Below the pieces are notes generated by a model. The model saw only the letters and a program-made list of their open reading frames with translations. It ran no database searches and was not told the DNA's origin. The translations under genes were made by a program, and so were the position numbers. From Candidatus Woesearchaeota archaeon (GTDB taxonomy: Archaea; Nanobdellota; Nanobdellia; Woesearchaeales; UBA583), in contig SKGP01000051.1 of the NCBI GenBank assembly GCA_007117405.1, forward strand, positions 1 to 5,142: DNA of 5,142 nucleotides. The letters are read 5' to 3'. Below, piece by piece: positions 1 through 5,142 of this stretch (positions are counted from its first letter, which is position 1; the number at the start of each line of letters is the position of its first letter).

Positions 1-1
1 A

Positions 2-1078
2 AATTCAATTTCAAAAAAAATTGGTGTTAATAAAAATAAATCTAAAAAGGAGATACTTAGCAGACTTTTCATTAATGCATATGATTCTTTAGAATATAAA
101 TATCTTGCTAGATTACTTATAGATGATTTGAGGGTTGGTGTTTCAGAAGGAGTTGTAAGAGAGGCCTGTGTAAATGCTTTTTTTCCAAGCATAGTTGGTC
201 ATCATAAAATATGTCCCAAATGTAACTATTTAAATTTAAATCTTTCAAAGTGTTTTAAATGTGGTAACGAATTAGATGAAAAAATGAATATTGGTTTTAA
301 CGGTAATTTGAAGGTTGTTGAAGTTGGTACTCCAAATGAATATATTGGTTTAGATAATTTTATGAAAGTAAGGGATGATGAGGAAAATCTTAAATTCATG
401 CTTAGGATAAATAGAGAAAATTCAATAATAAAGACAAGCAGTCCTAGAGATATATATAATCTTTTTATGCTTGTTTTTGAGAGAAAGTACAATGTAATTA
501 ATTCATTTTCGAGATTGCTTTTGGAAATATCTACAGACATGCAAAAAGTTCTCGATTGTAAAATTACTTTAGGTTATCCAATAAAATCAATGCTTGGAGT
601 TAGAGCAAATACAATTGAATCTGCTTTTGAAGTTACAGGTGATAAATCCCTTCTTGATTTTAAGTATGACGGACTTAGGATTCAAGTACATAATGAATTT
701 GGAAAAGTAAGGCTTTTTTCCAGAAACCTAGATGAAATTACTAACCAGTTTCCAGAAATTGTTGAATTTGTTTCATTAAATTTTTCTGATTTGTGTTTTG
801 TTATGGATACTGAATGTGTAGGTTTTGATTTTAAAAAAAATGTATTTTTGCCTTTTCAAATTCTTTCTAGAAGAATTATGACAAAAGAGTACTCTTCAGT
901 TTCACAGATAAGTGTTGTTGTTAAGGCTTTTGATATAATGCATATTGATTCACAAACTTTGCTTCAAGAATCATATGAATCGAGAAGAAAAATTTTATCA
1001 GATTTGTTTTTAAATAGAAAAATTAACCAGAAAATCAAATTTGATTTAGAAAGAATAAAAGAAGTGGCTAATAATTAA
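2..1078 (+). CDS. lig: ATP-dependent DNA ligase, 5'-partial and truncated before motif IV
   Basis: An ATP-dependent DNA ligase adenylates a lysine, passes AMP to a 5' phosphate and seals the nick. The frame is open from base 2, so the gene starts outside the window; a TTG at 128 lies inside the conserved LRVGVSEG stretch of the N-terminal DNA-binding domain and is not the start. In order: the end of that helical domain (2-190), a CPKC-9-CFKC zinc ribbon (212-262), the domain's resumption (about 440-540), motif I KYDGLR (662-679, nucleophilic Lys 662-664), motif III as D-T-E (806-814, Glu kept) and motif IIIa AFDI (926-937). The frame then stops at 1076-1078, about where family members lead into motif IV. 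Motifs IV, V, VI and the OB fold are absent, and the next frames encode the opposing DUF357 gene. Full-length relatives have roughly 550-600 residues; 358 are visible here. By itself the product should not complete ligation. It could be a pseudogene, one half of a split gene, or an assembly artefact. Family identity is secure; function is not. Confidence 0.88.
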   Translation, partial: NSISKKIGVNKNKSKKEILSRLFINAYDSLEYKYLARLLIDDLRVGVSEGVVREACVNAFFPSIVGHHKICPKCNYLNLNLSKCFKCGNELDEKMNIGFNGNLKVVEVGTPNEYIGLDNFMKVRDDEENLKFMLRINRENSIIKTSSPRDIYNLFMLVFERKYNVINSFSRLLLEISTDMQKVLDCKITLGYPIKSMLGVRANTIESAFEVTGDKSLLDFKYDGLRIQVHNEFGKVRLFSRNLDEITNQFPEIVEFVSLNFSDLCFVMDTECVGFDFKKNVFLPFQILSRRIMTKEYSSVSQISVVVKAFDIMHIDSQTLLQESYESRRKILSDLFLNRKINQKIKFDLERIKEVANN

Positions 1079-1365
1079 TCTACAGTAAATAGAACGCTGT
1101 CGTGTTCTACATCAAAGACTCCAATTCTTGCTCCCGCATCTAGCCAACCGTGGGCATAGTTTAATGCAGCAAAGGCATTTATGTAATCTTTTTTTTCATA
1201 AAAATGTTTAGCATCTTCATAATAAGTATTTGCCATATTAAAATAGTCTTTACCAATAGAATCAAGATGGGTTTTTTCTGGAGGAGATATCTTTAGTTTT
1301 TTTAAGGCTTTTCCTGTCACATCAAAATATTTTTTCAATTTTTCTTCTGTAATAATATTTTGCAT
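1075..1365 (-). CDS. DUF357 family protein (archaeal, helical, unknown function)
   Basis: This is a small, probably cytosolic archaeal protein of unknown function. The ATG at 1365-1363 gives 96 residues, close to the family's usual size. An in-frame ATG at 1401 would add 12 basic residues (including RSSRKNNKN) but would overlap the aIF2-beta gene by 34 nt, so the later start is preferred. The family hallmark is the C-terminal block at residues 62-86, with NAFAALNYAHGWLDAG followed by ARIGVFDV. Before it lie two predicted amphipathic helices (about 6-26 and 32-59) rich in Lys, Glu and Tyr, giving an all-helical fold with no membrane segment or metal site. The gene starts 2 nt after the aIF2-beta stop, so the two are very likely cotranscribed and perhaps translationally coupled. 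No Shine-Dalgarno sequence is visible. The pairing hints at a translation-related role, but that is inference. Its stop overlaps the end of the convergent ligase gene. Confidence 0.9.
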   Translation of the reverse strand: MQNIITEEKLKKYFDVTGKALKKLKISPPEKTHLDSIGKDYFNMANTYYEDAKHFYEKKDYINAFAALNYAHGWLDAGARIGVFDVEHDSVLFTVD

Positions 1366-1367
1366 TT

Positions 1368-1778
1368 TTAGATTCTTGTTATTTTTTCTTGATGACCGCA
1401 AGCATTACATTTTAATATTGAATTTTCATTAGTAATTATTGTATCTGGACTATTACAGTGAGGACACTGAACATATTTTAAAAAATAGCTTGAAACTGCT
1501 TTGTTTAGCATTGCCGGTTGAAATCTGGAATGTAGAGTTAAATCTCCTTTATCATTACATTCTCCCCTAACACCCACTTCCTTTAGCATAAATCTTAAGA
1601 AATGGCTTTCTTCTCTTCCAAGGTGTTTGGCAATTTCTCTAAAATTAGTTATTACAGTTCTAGATTTTATAATTCTTCCACTAACTTGAGGAACTTCAAA
1701 TCTTTGTTTTTTGTAAACAACTTCAGGAAGCTGTTTGTATGCTTCATCTAAAAGTTGTATATATTTTGATTCATCCAT
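1368..1778 (-). CDS. eif2b: Translation initiation factor aIF2, beta subunit
   Basis: This is the beta subunit of the heterotrimeric archaeal initiation factor aIF2, which brings Met-tRNAi to the small ribosomal subunit in the cytosol. All 136 residues are present, normal for the archaeal protein, which lacks the long lysine-rich N terminus of eukaryotic eIF2-beta. Residues 5-20 (KYIQLLDEAYKQLPE) form the N-terminal helix known to bind aIF2-gamma. Residues about 25-100 are the alpha/beta core, with TNFREIAKHLGREESHFLRF and the GVRGECNDKGDLTLHSRF segment. Residues 102-130 form the zinc ribbon, with C105, C108, C124 and C127 and the characteristic CNSPDT. The ATG at 1778-1776 matches the family N terminus. 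It is first in an operon with DUF357 and is driven by the symmetric TATA box 31 nt upstream, which predicts a 5' leader of only about 5 nt. No Shine-Dalgarno is seen. Residue-level agreement is strong and nothing is missing. Confidence 0.97.
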   Translation of the reverse strand: MDESKYIQLLDEAYKQLPEVVYKKQRFEVPQVSGRIIKSRTVITNFREIAKHLGREESHFLRFMLKEVGVRGECNDKGDLTLHSRFQPAMLNKAVSSYFLKYVQCPHCNSPDTIITNENSILKCNACGHQEKITRI

Positions 1779-1805
1779 TTTCTTAAATTTTCAAATAGAG
1801 TAATA

Positions 1806-1813
1806 TTTATAAA
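1806..1813. promoter_or_regulatory. Symmetric TATA box shared by divergent aIF2-beta and pepP
   Basis: The octamer TTTATAAA equals its own reverse complement and is the best TATA-like element in the 56-bp gap between the two divergent genes. Its centre (1809.5) lies 25.5 nt before the pepP ATG and 31.5 nt before the aIF2-beta ATG. Archaeal transcription usually starts about 25 nt downstream of the box centre. That predicts a leaderless pepP mRNA and an aIF2-beta leader of about 5 nt. The bases on the pepP upstream side (GAGTAATA) are purine-rich, as a BRE would be. Which direction dominates cannot be told from sequence. Confidence 0.6.
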
Positions 1814-1834
1814 GTTATTGAGTTAAAATTATTT

Positions 1835-3121
1835 ATGATAAAAAAGGATTTTTTTCAATTATCAAGAAGGAATTTTTTTGAAAAAATGGACATTAATTCT
1901 ATAGCTTTATTTTATTCTAAAGATAGGATTTTAAAAGGAGATAGTGAGTTTTTTGATTTTCCAGATGTAAATTTATTTTATATTTCTGGTATTGTCCAAC
2001 CAGAATCAATAGTTGTTCTTTATAAAGATTCAAAAGGAAATTGCTTTGAGGTTGCATTTATTAAGAAGAGTTCAAAAAAAGTTGAAACCTGGGAGGGTAA
2101 GAAACTTTCTTTGAATAATGTAAAAAAAATTTCAGGAATTTTTGATGTCAGATATTTGGAAGAGTTTAATAATTTTATAGACAATTTTGAAAAGTCGAAA
2201 TATTTATTTTATTTTTATTTTGAAGATGGGAAGTTTTTTTCCAGAGATGCAGAGAATTTACATAATAAACTTTCACAAGGTGAAATTCAAATTAAAAATA
2301 GTTACGAAATACTAAAGGGATTAAGGCAGTTTAAGAGAAAAGAAGAAATTTATTTTATGAAAAAAGCCCTGAAAGCTACAGAAAAGGGCTTTTTAAATAT
2401 TATTTCCAACATGAAATCATATAGAAATGAGAAAGAAATTGAAGCAGTTTTGACTTATACATATACAAAAGATTTTTGTTTTCATTCGTATCATCCAATT
2501 GTTGCTTCAGGTATAAACGCTTGTGTTTTGCATTATATTTCAAATGATAAATTAATGAAAGCTGGAGATTTGGTTCTTATTGATACGGGCGCCGAGTTTT
2601 TTAACTATAAGTCTGATATTACAAGAACATTGCCTATTTCAGGACATTTTTCTAAAAGACAGTCAGAAGTATACCAAGCATGTTTAAATGTCCAGAAATT
2701 TGCTATAAAGTCTCTTAAACCTGGTTTGAATAGGAAAGTTTGGGAGAAAAAAGTTCATTTTGAGATGGCAAAGGCTCTTTTTAATTTGAGAGTTTTATCT
2801 AGAAAGGATTTTTTGGAGTTAGAAAAAGCTTTTTTGAATAATTCTGAAGATATTGGCAAATTAAAATCATTTGAAAAACTTAAAGAATTTTATCCACATT
2901 CTACTGGCCACTTCTTAGGTTTGGACACACACGACATTGGTGATTATTCAACTCCTTTTTCAGAAGGCGATGTATTTACAGTTGAACCTGGCATATACAT
3001 TAAATCTGAGAAAATAGGAGTAAGAATTGAAGATAATGTATTAATTACAAAAACAGGAAGAATTGTTCTCTCAAAAAACATACCCAAAGAGATAAAAGAC
3101 ATTGAAAGATTAATGAGATGA
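1835..3121 (+). CDS. pepP: Xaa-Pro aminopeptidase (aminopeptidase P, M24B metallopeptidase)
   Basis: This cytosolic dinuclear-metal (usually Mn) exopeptidase removes an N-terminal residue that precedes proline. The 428 residues match the size of bacterial PepP (about 440). Residues 5-150 resemble the AMP_N domain: RRNFF near 11-15, the DVNLFYISGIVQPES segment near 44-58 and ETWEGKKL at 84-91. Residues about 165-428 are the pita-bread catalytic domain. Aligned by eye to E. coli PepP, the metal ligands are D250 (LIDTGAE), D261 (SDITRT), H359 (HSTGHFLGLD), E384 (TVEPGIY) and E399 (GVRIEDN). The supporting residues H233, H355, H366 and R397 are also kept, so the enzyme should be active. A short Lys/Leu/Glu-rich segment (320-350) sits where PepP has a variable stretch. 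There is no signal peptide. The ATG at 1835 is the first in frame and lies 25 nt from the TATA box, with no Shine-Dalgarno. A prolidase is a possible alternative, but AMP_N favours PepP. Confidence 0.93.
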   Translation: MIKKDFFQLSRRNFFEKMDINSIALFYSKDRILKGDSEFFDFPDVNLFYISGIVQPESIVVLYKDSKGNCFEVAFIKKSSKKVETWEGKKLSLNNVKKISGIFDVRYLEEFNNFIDNFEKSKYLFYFYFEDGKFFSRDAENLHNKLSQGEIQIKNSYEILKGLRQFKRKEEIYFMKKALKATEKGFLNIISNMKSYRNEKEIEAVLTYTYTKDFCFHSYHPIVASGINACVLHYISNDKLMKAGDLVLIDTGAEFFNYKSDITRTLPISGHFSKRQSEVYQACLNVQKFAIKSLKPGLNRKVWEKKVHFEMAKALFNLRVLSRKDFLELEKAFLNNSEDIGKLKSFEKLKEFYPHSTGHFLGLDTHDIGDYSTPFSEGDVFTVEPGIYIKSEKIGVRIEDNVLITKTGRIVLSKNIPKEIKDIERLMR

Positions 3122-3202
3122 TTGATATGAAATTTGTTTTGGGATTTTATTCTTGGTTGTTTAATAGAATAATCTTATAAATGCATATTTACTTATATAT
3201 TT
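3122..3202. other. Intergenic region between pepP and gltX
   Basis: This 81-bp gap separates two genes on the same strand. Its first part is T-rich (short T runs at about 3132-3162), which could act as a weak archaeal oligo-T terminator for pepP. Its second part carries the gltX TATA box, followed by the near-palindromic TAAATGCATATTTA (3179-3192) and a second AT-rich TATA-like stretch (3193-3200) too close to the start codon to be the main box. No tRNA-like or other RNA structure was recognised. Confidence 0.5.
3175..3182 (+). promoter_or_regulatory. TATA box of gltX
   Basis: TTATAAAT is centred at 3178.5, which is 24.5 nt upstream of the gltX ATG. That is the spacing expected if transcription starts at the start codon itself. 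Upstream bases AGAATAATC are A-rich, compatible with a BRE. No Shine-Dalgarno motif precedes the ATG, which agrees with a leaderless transcript. It also suggests gltX has its own promoter and is not simply read through from pepP. Confidence 0.55.
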
Positions 3203-4942
3203 ATGAAAAATGGCAGAGAAGAGGAGTTTGAAGAGTTTGCTTACATGCAGGCACTTGAAAATGCCGTGAATTATAATGGGCAGGCGAATCCTAAGGCACT
3301 TGTTGGAAAATGTGTTCCAAAATTTCCTTTTATGAAAGATGATATGTCACATTATATGAATTTGCTTTCAAATATATGTAATCAAGTGAATTCTCTTTCT
3401 TTAACTTTGCAAATTGAAAAACTAAAGGAGATAAATCCAGATTTTTTCCAAAAAAAAGAAACAAAAAAAGAAGAAAAAAATTCTAAACTTTTAGCATTAG
3501 AAGGGATGGAGAATGGAAAGGTTGTAACTAGGTTTTCTCCTGCACCAAGTGGTAATCTTCATTTAGGCCATCTATATGGAATAGTTTACAATTATGAATA
3601 TGCAAAGGAATTTGGTGGAAAATTTATACTTAGAATTGAAGATACCAATCCAGAAAATATTGATATTTCAAATTATAATTCGATTATAGATGATATTAAG
3701 TGGTTAACGGATGATAATATTTCTGAGATTTATTATCAGTCAGATAGGATGGATATATACTATAAGTATTTGAGAACTTTAATTGAATTGTCAAAAGCAT
3801 ATGTTTGTGAGTGTAAATCAGATGTATTTAAAGCATATAATGATTCTTCTGAGCCTTGTCCTCATAGAGATATGCCTAAGGAAAAGCAGATTGAAATGTA
3901 TGAAAATTTTTTTAATGACAAATACAAAGAAGGTGAGGCAATTATTAGATTTAAGGGAGACCTTTCAAATAAAAACCCTGCCCTTAGGGATTTTCCTTTA
4001 GCTAGAATTAAAATTGAAAGTCACGCTAGGCTTAAAAACAAATATACTTTGTGGCCTATGTATAATTTGTGTTCTGCTGTTGATGATTATTTAATGGGAA
4101 TTTCTCATATAATAAGGGGAAAAGATCATGAAATTAATGGATTTAGGCAAGATATGATTAAGGAAGCTTTAGGTTTTACAAAATGTTTTTATTTTCATTA
4201 TGGAAGAATCAAATTTATAGATATTGAGTTATCAAAGACCAAGCTTTCTGAACTAATTGAAAACAAAACATATTCTGGTTGGGATGACCCTAGAGTTCCA
4301 TCTCTTATATCTTATAGAAAAAGAGGATATAAGGCAGAAGCATTTAGAAATATGATTATAACAGGGGGCATGTCAAAGAGAGATTCAAAAATTACTGATG
4401 AAGAATATCATAAAAATTTGAACTATTTTAATAAGCAAATTTTAGAAAAAGAAGCGGATAGGTATTTTTTTGTTTACAATCCAAAAACAATTCATATTGA
4501 AAATATTCAATCCTACCCAGAGAAAGAAATTATTTTACCAAAGCATCCAGACTATAAGGATAGAGGGAATAGACATTTTAAATTAGAAAACGAGTATATG
4601 GTTGATGGAGTTGATTTTGATAATATTTCGATAGGGGATATGATAAGATTGATGCATTTTGCAAATTTTTTAGTTGAAAAAAAGGAAAATGATAAGATTT
4701 TTTTAAAATATATTTCAAAGGATTTTGATAGGTCTTTAAAAGTTAAGAGAAATATTCATTTTCTTCCATTAAATTCTCAAAGGGCAATTATGGTAATGCA
4801 AGATAACTCTCATCTTAAAGGTTATGTTGAGGACTTAGATAATATTAAAAAAAATTCGAATGTTCAGTTTGAAAGATTTGGTTTTTCAAAATATGATGGG
4901 AAAAAAGATGAAGAATTAATTTTTTATTTTACTCATAGATAA
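3203..4942 (+). CDS. gltX: Glutamyl-tRNA synthetase, archaeal type
   Basis: This cytosolic class I synthetase charges tRNA with glutamate. In archaea it is usually non-discriminating and also makes Glu-tRNA(Gln), which is then amidated by GatDE. It has 579 residues, normal for the archaeal/eukaryotic GlxRS branch. Residues 1-100 are the archaeal helical extension with the typical GQANPKALVGK block (26-36), followed by a Lys/Glu-rich linker (83-95) encoded by long A-runs. The Rossmann fold begins at KVVTRFSPAPSGNLHLGH, with the HIGH motif as HLGH (120-123) and LRIEDTNPE at 143-151. Residues 200-222 hold a likely zinc site (C202, C204, C219, H221). IRGKDHE (304-310) is the conserved active-site strand, and the KMSKS equivalent is LSKTK (343-347), followed by the archaeal SGWDDPR (358-364). 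Residues about 415-579 form the beta-barrel anticodon-binding region, as in GlnRS. GlnRS itself is unlikely given the archaeal extension and context. The ATG at 3203 is supported by the TATA spacing. The gene is complete. Confidence 0.95.
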   Translation: MKNGREEEFEEFAYMQALENAVNYNGQANPKALVGKCVPKFPFMKDDMSHYMNLLSNICNQVNSLSLTLQIEKLKEINPDFFQKKETKKEEKNSKLLALEGMENGKVVTRFSPAPSGNLHLGHLYGIVYNYEYAKEFGGKFILRIEDTNPENIDISNYNSIIDDIKWLTDDNISEIYYQSDRMDIYYKYLRTLIELSKAYVCECKSDVFKAYNDSSEPCPHRDMPKEKQIEMYENFFNDKYKEGEAIIRFKGDLSNKNPALRDFPLARIKIESHARLKNKYTLWPMYNLCSAVDDYLMGISHIIRGKDHEINGFRQDMIKEALGFTKCFYFHYGRIKFIDIELSKTKLSELIENKTYSGWDDPRVPSLISYRKRGYKAEAFRNMIITGGMSKRDSKITDEEYHKNLNYFNKQILEKEADRYFFVYNPKTIHIENIQSYPEKEIILPKHPDYKDRGNRHFKLENEYMVDGVDFDNISIGDMIRLMHFANFLVEKKENDKIFLKYISKDFDRSLKVKRNIHFLPLNSQRAIMVMQDNSHLKGYVEDLDNIKKNSNVQFERFGFSKYDGKKDEELIFYFTHR

Positions 4943-4945
4943 AAT

Positions 4946-5142
4946 TTATTTGTTTTTTTTAACTTCGCTTTTTATATTTTTTATTTCATCTTCTTCATCA
5001 ACAAATAGCCATTTTGCTACTTTTTTGAATTTGCTTTCTTTTTCTTTCAATTCTTTTTTATCTTTTTTGAGATTTTTTTTTTGGCTTTTTGCTAATGTTT
5101 CTTTTTTATTTTTTTTTGTTTCTTTCTCACTTTTTTTTAGAA
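4946..5142 (-). CDS. Lysine-rich protein of unknown function, C-terminal part only
   Basis: An open frame on the minus strand runs from the right window edge to a TAA at 4948-4946, giving 64 visible C-terminal codons; the start lies outside. About 25 of the 64 residues are lysine. The first 40 are a Lys/Glu/Asn low-complexity stretch (such as KKNLKKDKKELKEKES), probably helical or disordered. Then comes a more distinctive KFKKVAKWLFVDEEDEIK, and a basic KKNK end. The Trp/Phe-Val-Asp-Glu-Glu segment and the use of GAA, GAT, AGC and GTA codons besides AAA argue for a real protein, not a chance frame in T-rich DNA. The other two minus frames contain stops. It converges on gltX with 3 nt between stop codons, a spacing that also suggests a genuine gene. 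I do not recognise the family. A nucleic-acid-binding or ribosome-associated tail is possible but unsupported. Confidence 0.6.
   Translation of the reverse strand, partial: LKKSEKETKKNKKETLAKSQKKNLKKDKKELKEKESKFKKVAKWLFVDEEDEIKNIKSEVKKNK
4953..4960 (+). terminator. Possible oligo-T terminator after gltX
   Basis: A run of eight T begins 10 nt after the gltX stop codon, preceded by the AT-rich ATTTATTTG. Archaeal RNA polymerase can terminate on such runs without a hairpin, and no convincing hairpin is seen here. The same bases encode lysines near the C terminus of the opposing gene, so the T run may simply reflect AAA codons on the other strand. Confidence 0.35.

Noticed and set aside
128..130. 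TTG as the start of the DNA ligase
   Set aside because: The frame stays open to base 2 and the upstream residues (such as EYKYLARLLIDD) match the conserved ligase N-terminal domain, so the TTG is an internal Leu codon.
226..540. 104-residue open frame on the minus strand
   Set aside because: It lies entirely inside the ligase coding region on the other strand, shows no recognisable family pattern, and its composition is what antisense AT-rich coding DNA gives.
1366..1401. Upstream ATG giving DUF357 12 more residues
   Set aside because: It would overlap the aIF2-beta C terminus by 34 nt, and the added basic residues come from another frame of a conserved gene; the ATG at 1365 gives normal family length and tight spacing.
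3127..3180. 17-residue hydrophobic micro-ORF (MKFVLGFYSWLFNRIIL)
   Set aside because: It ends inside the gltX TATA box, has no Shine-Dalgarno or own promoter, and such short frames are expected by chance in T-rich DNA.
3449..3480. A-rich runs in gltX as a possible frameshift or slippage site
   Set aside because: The frame reads correctly on both sides, and the runs encode a Lys/Glu linker between the N-terminal extension and the catalytic domain.
3783..4001. 72-residue open frame on the plus strand, in another frame
   Set aside because: It is fully inside gltX, whose frame carries the conserved zinc-site and catalytic residues there; no promoter or family match was seen.
1..5142. tRNA or rRNA genes, CRISPR arrays, insertion sequences, toxin-antitoxin or defence genes
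   Set aside because: Almost all sequence is taken by recognised genes, the gaps are under 100 bp, and no regularly spaced repeats, terminal inverted repeats, transposase motifs or cloverleaf patterns were found by eye.

Overview
The window looks like a piece of an archaeal chromosome. It is very AT-rich and tightly packed. It carries aIF2-beta, the archaeal-only DUF357 family, an archaeal-type glutamyl-tRNA synthetase with its N-terminal helical extension, and an archaeal ATP-dependent DNA ligase. TTTATAAA-like boxes lie about 25 nt upstream of start codons that have no visible Shine-Dalgarno sequence, which also fits an archaeon. The AT-richness, compactness, zinc-ribbon insert in the ligase and DGE-to-DTE change in ligase motif III suggest a reduced DPANN-type lineage (Woesearchaeota/Pacearchaeota/Nanoarchaeota-like). 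That placement is an inference by eye, not a phylogeny.

Layout: (1) 2-1078 (+) is an ATP-dependent DNA ligase. It is cut on the left by the window edge and also ends early by a real stop codon, before motifs IV, V and VI and the OB fold. (2) 1075-1778 (-) is a two-gene operon, aIF2-beta followed by a DUF357 protein two bases downstream. Its end collides with the ligase, and both stop codons lie in one TTAA. (3) 1779-1834 is a 56-bp divergent promoter with a single self-complementary TATA box placed to serve both sides. (4) 1835-3121 (+) is a PepP-type M24 metallo-aminopeptidase with all metal ligands intact. (5) 3122-3202 is a short intergenic region with a TATA box 25 nt before the next start. 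(6) 3203-4942 (+) is glutamyl-tRNA synthetase. (7) 4946-5142 (-) is the lysine-rich C-terminal tail of an unidentified gene that enters from the right edge, convergent with gltX and 3 nt away.

Most genes serve core information processing: start-codon selection (aIF2-beta), tRNA charging (GluRS), peptide trimming (PepP) and DNA joining (ligase). No mobile element, CRISPR array, RNA gene or defence-like system was seen, and no new multi-gene system is evident. The best leads are the truncated, possibly split, DNA ligase and the consistent leaderless-promoter geometry, including the shared symmetric TATA box.
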